From an uncultured Fusobacterium sp. (GTDB taxonomy: Bacteria; Fusobacteriota; Fusobacteriia; Fusobacteriales; Fusobacteriaceae), in the NCBI RefSeq assembly GCF_905200055.1, contig NZ_CAJKIS010000055.1, forward strand, positions 1 to 14,114: DNA of 14,114 nucleotides, written 5' to 3'. Shown here in pieces: positions 1 to 6,211 of the stretch (positions are counted from its first letter, which is position 1; each line of letters starts with the position of its first letter). Both the position numbers and the translations under genes were made by a program. Under the pieces are notes generated by a model, which searched no databases, had not been told where the DNA came from, and saw only the letters and a list, made by a program, of their open reading frames with translations.

Positions 1-39
1 ACCGCAGTGTCAATGGTTCGAGTCCATTAGGAAGCGCCA
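1..39 (+). tRNA. 3' part of a tRNA, probably tRNA-Asn (5' part outside window)
   Basis: The T arm is visible: stem AATGG (12-16), loop TTCGAGT (17-23), stem CCATT (24-28). It is followed by the 3' acceptor strand AGGAAGC (29-35), discriminator G (36) and an encoded CCA (37-39). The anticodon lies outside the window. The G discriminator, the CCGCA 3' anticodon-stem strand and the GTGTC variable loop resemble bacterial tRNA-Asn, but the isotype is an inference. Confidence 0.85.
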
Positions 40-84
40 TTTTTTTATTTTTTGGAAAATTTTTTCAAAAGGAGAAGATAAAAA

Positions 85-558
85 ATGAAAAAAACAAATG
101 CTATGAGAGAGTTGGATAAAAATAAGATAAAATATAATTTTATAGAATATGAAGTTGATGAAAATGATTTAGGGGCAGTAGCAGTAGCTATGAAAACAGG
201 ACAAGATATTACTAAAATATTTAAAACTCTTGTATTATTAAATGAAAAAAGAGAGATGTTAGTAGCTTGTATTCCTGGAAGTGATACAATAGATCTTAAA
301 AAATTAGCAAAAATAGCTGGGGATAAAAAAGTTGAGATGCTAGAATTAAAAGAGCTATTTAATATGACTGGATATATAAGAGGTGGATGTTCTCCAATAG
401 GAATAAAAAAGAAACATAAGACATATATCCATGAATCAGCTTTAACAAAAGATACAATTTTTGTTAGTGGAGGAGCTAGAGGGATACAAATAGAAATAGA
501 TCCTAATATATTAATTAAGCAATTAAATATGACAGTTGGAGATATTATAATAAAATAG
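85..558 (+). CDS. ybaK: YbaK/EbsC-family Cys-tRNA(Pro) deacylase
   Basis: 157 aa, the usual size for this single-domain family. It is expected to hydrolyse Cys mischarged on tRNA-Pro in the cytoplasm, a trans-editing step for prolyl-tRNA synthetase. The fold signature is clear: the conserved lysine segment DITKIFKTLV (K47, equivalent to the catalytic Lys of YbaK), GYIRGGCSPIGIKK (about 97-110), and the C-terminal VSGGARGIQIEIDP (about 127-140). The start at 85 has GGAG at 71-74 about 10 nt upstream. The gene lies 45 nt after a tRNA, so it may be read with it or from an unseen promoter. ProX or YeaK-type deacylases share the fold; the GGCSPIG motif favours YbaK. Confidence 0.9.
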   Translation: MKKTNAMRELDKNKIKYNFIEYEVDENDLGAVAVAMKTGQDITKIFKTLVLLNEKREMLVACIPGSDTIDLKKLAKIAGDKKVEMLELKELFNMTGYIRGGCSPIGIKKKHKTYIHESALTKDTIFVSGGARGIQIEIDPNILIKQLNMTVGDIIIK

Positions 559-562
559 AGCA

Positions 563-614
563 AAAATAGGCAATTTGTCAAACTACTTAAATGTAGAGAC
601 AGATTGCCTATTTT
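563..614. terminator. Bidirectional terminator between ybaK and cutC
   Basis: A 17-bp stem is formed by 563-579 and 598-614 (AAAATAGGCAATTTGTC against GACAGATTGCCTATTTT, one G-T pair). The loop holds a further CTAC/GTAG pairing (583-586/593-596). The A-run on the left and T-run on the right serve both convergent genes. Confidence 0.85.
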
Positions 615-625
615 AATTTTATATA

Positions 626-1234
626 TTAAACAATAACTTTTCCATGATACTCTTTAGCAGGAATTAAAGATGAAACTTCTGGCAGAATTTCTTTTGTAAC
701 TTTTCCAGCTACAACAATAGTTAATCTATCTCCAGCTTTTTCAATCATTTTATTAAGTATATCTTTTCCTTCTAAAGCAGTAGGTTTTGTTCCAGAAGAA
801 AGAATTCTTTTAACTCCAAGATTAATTAGCTCATCAATAACTAAAGTTGGATCTTCTAATTCATCAATAGCTTTATGGAAAGTTACTTCCATAGGTTTTG
901 CTAATTCTATAAATTCAGCAAGAGTTTTAAAATCAATTTTTTTATCTGCTGTAAGAATTCCTAATACAACTCCTTTAGCTCCTAGAGATTTACAAATTTT
1001 AATATCTTCTTTTATAACTTCAATTTCAGCTGGAGTATAATAAAAATCTCCTCCTCTAGGTCTTATTATAGGGAAAACAGGTATTTTAAGTGTTGAAAGA
1101 GCTAACTTGATAGTTCCATAAGATGGAGTAGTTCCTCCTTGAGATAAATTATCACATAGTTCTATTCTATCTGCTCCTCTTTTTTCAGCTTCAATAGCAT
1201 CAATAAGTGATTCAACACAAGCTTCTTTAATCAT
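626..1234 (-). CDS. cutC: CutC family protein (TIM barrel), short form
   Basis: 202 aa. The start has a strong SD (GAGGAGG) about 7 nt upstream on the minus strand. Family motifs: EACVESLIDAIEAEKRGADR, IELC followed by QGGTTPSYG (about 25-40), PIIRPRGGDFYYTPAE (about 55-70), and a VTFHKAID strand (about 117). Historically tied to copper homeostasis, the protein's true reaction is unclear, so the symbol denotes family only. At 202 aa it belongs with the shorter form (enterococcal type, about 210 aa) rather than the 240-250 aa enterobacterial form. It is transcribed convergently to ybaK, and its 5' side shares a 167-bp region with the divergent creatininase-family gene. Confidence 0.85.
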   Translation of the reverse strand: MIKEACVESLIDAIEAEKRGADRIELCDNLSQGGTTPSYGTIKLALSTLKIPVFPIIRPRGGDFYYTPAEIEVIKEDIKICKSLGAKGVVLGILTADKKIDFKTLAEFIELAKPMEVTFHKAIDELEDPTLVIDELINLGVKRILSSGTKPTALEGKDILNKMIEKAGDRLTIVVAGKVTKEILPEVSSLIPAKEYHGKVIV

Positions 1235-1401
1235 ATATTTGCCTCCTCAAGATTTGATGTATATATTATATATTACTTTATTATTTTTATCTATAAAGAT
1301 TTGAGATCAAAATATCTTATTATAATAAAGGCTATTTTAAAAATATATATGACTTTAATATAAAAAGGTGTTATATTATAAAAAAAGAAAAGGTGAGAAT
1401 T
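1235..1401. promoter_or_regulatory. Divergent intergenic region of cutC and the creatininase-family gene
   Basis: This must hold both promoters. I see a possible -10 TATATT (1372-1377) for the plus-strand gene but no convincing -35. A short palindrome TTTGA-GA-TCAAA lies at 1299-1310. The 9-mer AAGATTTGA occurs twice in direct orientation (1249-1257 and 1295-1303). In DNA this AT-rich, these are weak evidence for an operator. Confidence 0.35.
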
Positions 1402-2157
1402 ATGGAGATAAGTAATGTACCTGCAAAAGAAGCTATGGAGTTTATACAAAAGGAACCAATAGCTATGATTGCTATAGGAAGTGTAGAATATCATGGAGCT
1501 CAGGCTCCTTTAGGAACTGATTATATAATTCCAGATTATATAGTTAAAGAATTATCAAAAAGGGATGATGTTTTAGCTTTACCTCCAATTCCATATGGAA
1601 ACTGTCAATCAATTAAAAATTTTCCTGGAACAATTAATATAGGAACAGAAAATTTGATTAGAGTTTTAAATTCAATTACTGAATCCTTATTGAGACATGG
1701 AGTTAAAAAATTTATATTTGTAAATGGACATGGAGGAAATATAGCAGCTTTGGATCAAGTTGGATTAGACACCTTTGAAAAAGGAGGAATAGTAGCTACA
1801 ATAGATTGGTGGAATTTGGCTAAACTTTTAAATAAAGATTATGATGGAGGACATGGAGATATTCAAGAAACTAGTGTAGCTATGGCAGTAGATAAACAAT
1901 CAGTAAATCTTTCATATTGTGAACCATTGATTATAAATGATCTTTCAGAAGAAATCAAAAACAAATATATTTCACTTTTAACATATAAAAATGGTACAGT
2001 TAAAATAGTGAGAGATTTTAAAAGTGTAGTTCCTCATGGTTGGATAGGACCGTATGATCCTAAAAATTCTACTAAAGAGTTAGGAGAAAGAATTTTAAAA
2101 GATGTAATTCAATATATAGGAGATTTTGTAGAAGAGTTTAAAAAAGTAGAAAGATAA
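1402..2157 (+). CDS. Creatininase-family amidohydrolase
   Basis: 251 aa from ATG 1402. A GTG at 1393 is in frame but forms part of the SD AGGTGAG (1391-1397), so I reject it as start. Family metal ligands are visible: GSVEYHG (E29, H31), GTD (D40), VNGHGGN (H110), and GDIQETS (E156). The family hydrolyses cyclic or linear amide C-N bonds using two divalent metals in the cytoplasm. Members include creatinine amidohydrolase, MftE, and FAPy deformylase ArfB. The motifs alone do not give the substrate. The next gene on the same strand is an acetamidase/formamidase homologue, so the pair may handle a related small amide. The order of reactions is unknown. Confidence 0.85.
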   Translation: MEISNVPAKEAMEFIQKEPIAMIAIGSVEYHGAQAPLGTDYIIPDYIVKELSKRDDVLALPPIPYGNCQSIKNFPGTINIGTENLIRVLNSITESLLRHGVKKFIFVNGHGGNIAALDQVGLDTFEKGGIVATIDWWNLAKLLNKDYDGGHGDIQETSVAMAVDKQSVNLSYCEPLIINDLSEEIKNKYISLLTYKNGTVKIVRDFKSVVPHGWIGPYDPKNSTKELGERILKDVIQYIGDFVEEFKKVER

Positions 2158-2164
2158 TTATAAA

Positions 2165-2200
2165 ATAAAGAATAGCTGGATTTTTTCAGCTATTCTTTAT
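2165..2200 (+). terminator. Hairpin between the creatininase-family gene and the formamidase-family gene
   Basis: A 14-bp perfect stem, ATAAAGAATAGCTG (2165-2178) and its complement (2187-2200), closes an 8-nt loop that itself contains the T-run. The right arm is not followed by a clean T-tract. Termination may therefore be partial, and the hairpin may instead set relative expression or protect the mRNA. Confidence 0.55.
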
Positions 2201-2214
2201 AAATGGAGGAGAAA

Positions 2215-3114
2215 ATGCTTTATATTACTAAAGAAACAGTAAATGATATTATGAAATGGGATAATAAACCAGTAGGATATTGTAAAAGTGGAGAGACAGT
2301 AGTTTTTGAAACAAGAGATTGTTATGATAATACCATTACAAGTAGTGAAAGACCTTTAGGAGATAGAAGTGGGCTTTCAAATCCAGTAACAGGAGCCTTA
2401 TATATTGAGGGAGCAGAGGTTGGAGATATATTAAAAGTAGAGATAGAAGATATCAAATTACGTTCTTGGGGAGTAATGAGATCTTCTCCAACAGCAGGAG
2501 TTTTTCATGAAAAGTACGAAAAGAGAGAGGCTATAATCTTTGAAGTAAAAGACAATAAAATATATTTTGATGAAAAATTGGTATTAGAAACTGATCCAAT
2601 GATAGGAGTTATAGGAACAGCTCCTAGTGAAAAAGATGGAGTTCCTACAACTACACCAGGAAAACATGGCGGAAATATGGATTGTAAAAAAATAGTTAAA
2701 GGATCAACAATATATTTACCAGTAAATGTTGAGGGTGGACTTTTATCAATGGGAGATATTCATGCTCTTATGGGAGATGGAGAGGTATTTATTTGTGGTT
2801 TAGAAATAGCTGGAGAGATAACAGTTAAAGTAAGTGTATTAAAGAATATAAAACTACCAACACCATTTTTACATTCAAGAGGAAAGGTTATGTCTATTCA
2901 ATCAGCTGAAGATTTGGATAAAGCAGGAGATATGGCAGCTAAAGAAATGTTTGAATTTGTAAAAGAAGCTACAAAACAAGATGATGTAAGAACAGGAATG
3001 TTGATGTCGTTACTTTCAGATATGGCTGTATGTCAAGTTGTAGATCCGCTTTTAACAGTTAGAGTGGAGTTTCCATTAGAAGTATTAGAAAAATATGGAT
3101 ATAAGCTTCCATAA
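2215..3114 (+). CDS. Acetamidase/formamidase family protein
   Basis: 299 aa from ATG 2215. The upstream in-frame ATG 2203 overlaps the SD GGAGGAG (2205-2211) and is rejected. The family (FmdA/AmdA) hydrolyses formamide or acetamide to ammonia and the carboxylate. Typical segments are GDILKVEIEDI, PTTTPGKHGGNMDCK (about 145-160), YLPVNVEGGLLSMGDIHALM with GDGEV (about 172-197), and a C-terminal DMAVCQVVDP (about 271-280). The length matches the short bacterial and archaeal form of roughly 300 aa. It sits 57 nt after the creatininase-family gene. A nitrogen-scavenging role for the pair is an inference; the true substrate cannot be read from sequence. Confidence 0.88.
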   Translation: MLYITKETVNDIMKWDNKPVGYCKSGETVVFETRDCYDNTITSSERPLGDRSGLSNPVTGALYIEGAEVGDILKVEIEDIKLRSWGVMRSSPTAGVFHEKYEKREAIIFEVKDNKIYFDEKLVLETDPMIGVIGTAPSEKDGVPTTTPGKHGGNMDCKKIVKGSTIYLPVNVEGGLLSMGDIHALMGDGEVFICGLEIAGEITVKVSVLKNIKLPTPFLHSRGKVMSIQSAEDLDKAGDMAAKEMFEFVKEATKQDDVRTGMLMSLLSDMAVCQVVDPLLTVRVEFPLEVLEKYGYKLP

Positions 3115-3142
3115 AATATGTATATATATAATAATAAAAAAA

Positions 3143-3170
3143 CCTCTCTTAAAGAAAAGAGAGGCTTTTT
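3143..3170. terminator. Bidirectional terminator
   Basis: Stem CCTCTCTT (3143-3150) and AAGAGAGG (3157-3164), loop AAAGAA. It is followed by CTTTTT and preceded by a seven-A run, so it can end both the formamidase-family gene and the convergent flavodoxin unit. Confidence 0.9.
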
Positions 3171-3176
3171 AAATTC

Positions 3177-3680
3177 TTAATTAAATTGAGGTTTAATATC
3201 TGCTATCCATTTTTCAATTCTTTCAGGAGTATCATTTCCTTGATTTCCCTCATCAAGAGCAAGTCCTACAAATTGATCACCAATAACAGCTTCAGACTCT
3301 TCATAATGATATCCTTCTGTAGAAGTAAATCCAATAACTTTTCCACCATTTTTAACAACTACATCATATAGAACTTTCATAGCTCCAACATATGATTCAC
3401 CAAAAGCAAGTTGATTTCCTAATCCAGCTATTGCAACAGTTTTACCTGTGAAATCTATATTTTGAAATTCATCATATACATTTTCCCAATCTGCTTGAAG
3501 TTCTCCTACTCCATAAGTTGGAGATACAAGAATAAGATTTTCTAAATCTTTCATTTGAGAGATTCCATCTGCAACATTGAAAGTTTCATAATCATCTTTT
3601 CTTAAATAAAATTCCATCTCATCAACAATACCAGTAGTATTTCCAGATGTAGTGCCATAAAATATTCCTATCTTTTTCAT
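3177..3680 (-). CDS. fldA: Flavodoxin, long-chain type
   Basis: 167 aa, an FMN-binding low-potential electron carrier of the cytoplasm that substitutes for ferredoxin. The phosphate-binding loop is GTTSGNT (9-15). The first isoalloxazine-stacking segment is SPTYGVGELQADW (53-65, W65). The second is GLGNQLAFGESYVGAM (86-101, Y97). The long-chain insert and C-terminal signature GYHYEESEAV (123-132) and GLALDEGNQ (139-147) are present. The SD AGGAGG is in the short gap after tcdA, only 17 nt away, so the two genes are probably co-transcribed, with flavodoxin second. Confidence 0.92.
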   Translation of the reverse strand: MKKIGIFYGTTSGNTTGIVDEMEFYLRKDDYETFNVADGISQMKDLENLILVSPTYGVGELQADWENVYDEFQNIDFTGKTVAIAGLGNQLAFGESYVGAMKVLYDVVVKNGGKVIGFTSTEGYHYEESEAVIGDQFVGLALDEGNQGNDTPERIEKWIADIKPQFN

Positions 3681-3697
3681 TTTTCCTCCTAAATCTC

Positions 3698-4399
3698 CTA
3701 AAAATTACATAGATCCTTAACAACTTCACTAGCTATTATAAGTCCAGCAGTTGAAGGAACAAAAGCTATACTTCCAACATTTACTTTTTTTTCTCTGCTT
3801 CCACTCTCATTGAAAGGCTTTCTTGGAAGTTCTTTTGAATAGACTACTTTTAATTTCTTAATACCTCTATTTTTTAATTCCTTTCTCATAACTCTAGCTA
3901 AAGGACAAACAGATGTTTTATTAATATCAGCAACTTCTAACATTGTTGGTTCAATCTTATTCCCAGTTCCCATAGATGAAATAATAGGGATAGATAAATT
4001 TTTAGCTATTTCAGCTAATGCTAATTTAGAAGTTACTAAGTCAATAGCATCAACAATATAATCATATTTTTTATCTTTAAAAAACAGATCACTATTTTCC
4101 ATACTAAATTTTTCTGGAAATTCATGAACAATTACATTGGGATTTATTGAAAGAAGTCTATCTCTCATAACAGATGTTTTAAGTTTTCCGATACTATCTT
4201 GAGTAGCTATTATCTGTCTATTTAAGTTAGTTAGATCAACAGTATCAAAATCTACTATAGAAATTTCACCAATTCCAGATCTAACAAGAGCTTCAATAGC
4301 AAATCCACCCACTCCACCAACACCAAAAACTATAACATGTGAATGTTGAAGTTTATTAAGATTTTCTTTTCCAATTAAAAGTTCAGTTCTTTGAAACAT
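3698..4399 (-). CDS. tcdA: tRNA threonylcarbamoyladenosine dehydratase (TcdA/CsdL, E1-like ThiF fold)
   Basis: 233 aa. TcdA uses ATP to cyclise t6A37 of ANN-decoding tRNAs into ct6A. Visible features: Rossmann loop GVGGVGG (26-32), acidic D50 after the second strand, N60-R61-Q62, VDAID (116-120), SSMGTGNKIEPT (141-152), the SVCPLARVMRKELK block (163-176), and a VPSTAGLIIASEVV end (214-227). These separate it from ThiF and MoeB, which need a C-terminal tail and zinc cysteines not seen here. The start ATG has SD AAGGAG upstream. The promoter 4442-4470 drives it, and flavodoxin follows in the same unit. Confidence 0.88.
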   Translation of the reverse strand: MFQRTELLIGKENLNKLQHSHVIVFGVGGVGGFAIEALVRSGIGEISIVDFDTVDLTNLNRQIIATQDSIGKLKTSVMRDRLLSINPNVIVHEFPEKFSMENSDLFFKDKKYDYIVDAIDLVTSKLALAEIAKNLSIPIISSMGTGNKIEPTMLEVADINKTSVCPLARVMRKELKNRGIKKLKVVYSKELPRKPFNESGSREKKVNVGSIAFVPSTAGLIIASEVVKDLCNF

Positions 4400-4419
4400 T
4401 AATATTTTTCTCCTTGATC

Positions 4420-4448
4420 ATATTATTTACTATCTTAGTAAATAATAT
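4420..4448. promoter_or_regulatory. Perfect 12-bp inverted repeat overlapping the tcdA -10 (candidate operator)
   Basis: ATATTATTTACT (4420-4431) and its exact complement (4437-4448), with 5 nt between. The right arm covers the -10 of the minus-strand tcdA promoter, and the predicted start falls near 4435. The palindrome would therefore act as DNA rather than as an RNA hairpin. Confidence 0.5.
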
Positions 4449-4470
4449 ACTGTTTTTTATAAAATTGCAA
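4442..4470 (-). promoter_or_regulatory. Promoter of the tcdA-flavodoxin unit
   Basis: On the minus strand: -35 TTGCAA (4465-4470), 17-nt spacer, -10 TATTAT (4442-4447). This is a good sigma70-type match. Confidence 0.65.
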
Positions 4471-4477
4471 TAAAATC

Positions 4478-4505
4478 TTGTTTTATTTTAGAATTAAGGT
4501 ATAAT
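4478..4505 (+). promoter_or_regulatory. Promoter of the four-helix membrane protein gene
   Basis: -35 TTGTTT (4478-4483), 16-nt spacer, consensus -10 TATAAT (4500-4505), 38 nt before the chosen start codon. Confidence 0.65.
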
Positions 4506-4543
4506 TAATTATCAAAATTATAGTATATGTGGGAGGAATGAGT

Positions 4544-4969
4544 ATGCTTGTTTTAAAAATACTTGGTTTTATTGCTATTGTTATAATTATTCTTATTTTA
4601 CTTGGATTAATGAATGCTAAATATTTAGAAAAGTTTAACTTTGCTATTTTTTCAGTACCAATGGTTATTGGACAATTTATTACTGGATTGTGTTTTTTTA
4701 TTGGAAGAGAGTGGTATATTTCTGCCATAGCTCATAATGGAGATAAATTAAATGGGTTAGTTTTAATTGGACTTGGAGCTATTATTGCTATTTCTACAAT
4801 AATTTATATTTATTATATGACAAATTTTATTTATGGTACTATTGGAACGATTGTTTATATAGCTGCTTCAGTATTTTTTGTATTTATTTCATACTTAATT
4901 ATTTTATTTTTAATGGGATATTTTATTCTAATATTTCTTTCAGGTTCTAGTAATTCTAATAAAAAATAA
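4544..4969 (+). CDS. Small integral membrane protein, four predicted helices, function unknown
   Basis: 141 aa from ATG 4544, which lies 7 nt after the SD GGGAGG (4531-4536). GTG 4529 and ATG 4538 are too close to or upstream of that SD. Four hydrophobic segments are visible: residues about 2-23, 33-53 (with the following loop REWYISAIAHNGDKLNG), 70-90 and 95-130; the last could be two closely packed helices. The C-terminus SGSSNSNKK is short and basic. I recognise no family. It has its own promoter and lies alone between tcdA and the ribosomal operon, so context gives no function. Confidence 0.75.
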   Translation: MLVLKILGFIAIVIIILILLGLMNAKYLEKFNFAIFSVPMVIGQFITGLCFFIGREWYISAIAHNGDKLNGLVLIGLGAIIAISTIIYIYYMTNFIYGTIGTIVYIAASVFFVFISYLIILFLMGYFILIFLSGSSNSNKK

Positions 4970-5035
4970 AGAAAGTATAATAAAGTTTTTGATAAATAAT
5001 GAAAGAAAATAATAGATTGATTCCCCTTATTTTTA

Positions 5036-5064
5036 TTGACATAATACATATATTATGATATACT
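5036..5064 (+). promoter_or_regulatory. Strong promoter of rplU-prp-rpmA
   Basis: Perfect -35 TTGACA (5036-5041), 17-nt spacer, -10 TATACT (5059-5064). A start near 5071 gives a leader of about 68 nt. Confidence 0.85.
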
Positions 5065-5070
5065 TTACCG

Positions 5071-5138
5071 TAGATTACGCTTGGAAAGGGTCATCAGCAA
5101 CCCTAACCAGCGATTGCAATACTTTTGGAGGTGTTAAG
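5071..5138 (+). ncRNA. Structured 5' leader of rplU (candidate L21-type autoregulatory leader)
   Basis: A hairpin is formed by CGCTTGG (5078-5084) with CCAGCG (5107-5112), one bulged T. Then comes a symmetric AA/AA internal loop (5085-5086, 5105-5106), then AGGGT (5087-5091) with ACCCT (5100-5104) around the loop CATCAGCA. The SD GGAGGTG (5127-5133) follows. Ribosomal protein leaders commonly bind the encoded protein. That this one does so is an inference. The stretch is in frame with rplU but is not part of L21, whose conserved N-terminus starts at 5139. Confidence 0.6.
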
Positions 5139-5450
5139 ATGTACGCAGTTATAAAAACTGGTGGTAAACAATACAAAGTTGCAGAAGGTGACGTATTAAG
5201 AGTAGAAAAATTAAATGCTGAAGTTAACACAACTGTAGAATTAACTGAAGTTCTTTTAGTAGCTAATGGAGAAACTGTAAAAGTTGGAACTCCAGTAGTT
5301 GAAGGAGCAAAAGTTGTAGCAGAAGTAGTAGCTCAAGGTAAAGGTGCTAAAGTAGTTAACTTCAAATACAAGCCAAAAACAGGGTACCACAGAAAAAAAG
5401 GTCACAGACAATTATTCACTGAAATCAAAGTTACTTCAATAAACGCTTAA
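5139..5450 (+). CDS. rplU: 50S ribosomal protein L21 (bL21)
   Basis: 103 aa, the normal size, starting MYAVIKTGGKQYKVAEGD with SD GGAGGTG 5-6 nt upstream. The C-terminus carries the family signature KYKPKTGYHRKKGHRQ followed by LFTEIKVTSI. It binds 23S rRNA in the large subunit. It is first gene of the canonical rplU-prp-rpmA operon and is followed after 7 nt by prp. Codon use is richer in AAC, TAC and GTT than in its neighbours, as expected for a highly expressed gene. An in-frame extension upstream to 5055 is the RNA leader and is not coding. Confidence 0.97.
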   Translation: MYAVIKTGGKQYKVAEGDVLRVEKLNAEVNTTVELTEVLLVANGETVKVGTPVVEGAKVVAEVVAQGKGAKVVNFKYKPKTGYHRKKGHRQLFTEIKVTSINA

Positions 5451-5457
5451 TTGTTTT

Positions 5458-5793
5458 ATGACAAAAGTTACAATTTATAGAAAAAATGGTAGAATTGTAG
5501 GGTACAAAGCTACCGGACATTCAGAGTATGCTGAATATGGAGAGGATATAGTTTGTGCAGCACTTTCAATGGCATTACAACTGCCTTTGGGAGGAATACA
5601 AGATGTTCTTGATCTGATGCCTAAATTTGAAATTGATTCTGATGGATACTTAATGGTAGATATGAGAGGTATGAATACTTTAGGAAAAGAAAAAGAATTA
5701 GATGCTCTTTTAGAAAGCATGGCTTTGATGGTCGAAAATTTATCAAAAGAATATCCTAAAAATGTAAAGCTTGTAGAGAAGGAGGAAAAATAG
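5458..5793 (+). CDS. prp: Ribosomal-processing cysteine protease Prp
   Basis: 111 aa. Prp removes the N-terminal extension of ribosomal protein L27 in Firmicutes, Fusobacteria and some related phyla. The active-site pair is visible as GHSEYAEYGEDIVCAALS, with H21 and C33. LGGIQDVLDLMP follows in the second half. The gene sits between rplU and rpmA as usual. Its stop codon abuts the rpmA ATG, and its 3' end holds the rpmA SD. It has no purine-rich SD of its own: the 7-nt gap after rplU is TTGTTTT. Translation probably depends on coupling to rplU, which would keep the protease scarce relative to L21 and L27. Confidence 0.93.
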   Translation: MTKVTIYRKNGRIVGYKATGHSEYAEYGEDIVCAALSMALQLPLGGIQDVLDLMPKFEIDSDGYLMVDMRGMNTLGKEKELDALLESMALMVENLSKEYPKNVKLVEKEEK

Positions 5794-6078
5794 ATGCAAT
5801 TTACTTTAAATATACAATTATTTGCACATAAAAAAGGACAAGGTTCTGTTAAAAACGGAAGAGACTCAAATCCTAAATATCTTGGAATCAAAAAATATGA
5901 TGGAGAAGTTGTAAAAGCTGGAAACATCATCGTTAGACAAAGAGGAACTGCATTCCATCCAGGAAACAACATGGGAATGGGTAAAGACCACACTTTATTT
6001 GCTTTAATTGATGGTTATGTAAAATTTGAAAGACTTGGAAAAGATAAAAAACAAGTTTCAGTTTACTCAGAAAAATAA
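5794..6078 (+). CDS. rpmA: 50S ribosomal protein L27 (bL27) with cleavable N-terminal extension
   Basis: 94 aa. The first ten residues, MQFTLNIQLF, form the extension recognised by Prp. Cleavage is expected between F10 and A11, exposing AHKKGQGSVKNGRDSNPK, the mature end that reaches the peptidyl transferase centre. The body has YLGIKKYDGE, GNIIVRQRGTAFHPG and VKFERLGKDKKQVSVY, all typical of L27. SD GGAGG is at 5781-5785, inside the end of prp. A strong terminator follows at 6099, and the mobile element begins just beyond it. Confidence 0.97.
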   Translation: MQFTLNIQLFAHKKGQGSVKNGRDSNPKYLGIKKYDGEVVKAGNIIVRQRGTAFHPGNNMGMGKDHTLFALIDGYVKFERLGKDKKQVSVYSEK

Positions 6079-6098
6079 TAGCATTTAATAACATTAGT

Positions 6099-6130
6099 GA
6101 AAGCCTTGAATTTTCAAGGCTTTCTTTATT
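6099..6130 (+). terminator. Terminator of the rplU-prp-rpmA operon
   Basis: Stem GAAAGCCTTGA (6099-6109) and TCAAGGCTTTC (6114-6124), 4-nt loop, followed by TTTATTT. It is the last clearly chromosomal feature on the left. Confidence 0.9.
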
Positions 6131-6211
6131 TAGTACCTTAAAAAAATCTATTAAAAATCTTTCTTTTTTGAGGCGGTAGATAACAAAAAGGTAACAAGTA
6201 GATAACAAATT
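6131..6211. other. Probable left attachment region of the mobile element, including three 11-bp iterons
   Basis: The element boundary should lie between the rpmA terminator and the integrase gene end. The segment contains GTAGATAACAA (6176-6186), AAAGGTAACAA (6187-6197) and GTAGATAACAA (6198-6208). These are three tandem 11-bp units sharing TAACAA, one helical turn apart, as seen in arm sites of tyrosine recombinases or Xis sites. The exact core att sequence cannot be fixed because the right end is outside the window. Confidence 0.5.
6176..6208. repeat. Three tandem 11-bp iterons, core TAACAA
   Basis: TAACAA starts at 6181, 6192 and 6203, exactly 11 bp apart. The first and third units are identical over 11 nt. 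Likely binding sites of the adjacent integrase or excisionase (inference). Confidence 0.6.

Noticed and set aside
45..581. Long minus-strand open frame opposite ybaK
   Set aside because: It is a hydrophobic low-complexity shadow of a well-recognised plus-strand gene, with no SD or family match.
5055..5138. 28-residue N-terminal extension of L21
   Set aside because: The segment is the promoter -10 and structured leader; L21 proteins start at MYAVIKTGGKQY, which has its own SD.
5475..5993. 172-aa minus-strand open frame across prp and rpmA
   Set aside because: It lies antisense to two certain genes and spans their junction; no SD and no recognisable protein.
6176..6208. CRISPR repeats
   Set aside because: Units are 11 bp with no spacers; they are iterons, not a CRISPR array. 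No array or cas gene was seen elsewhere in the window.
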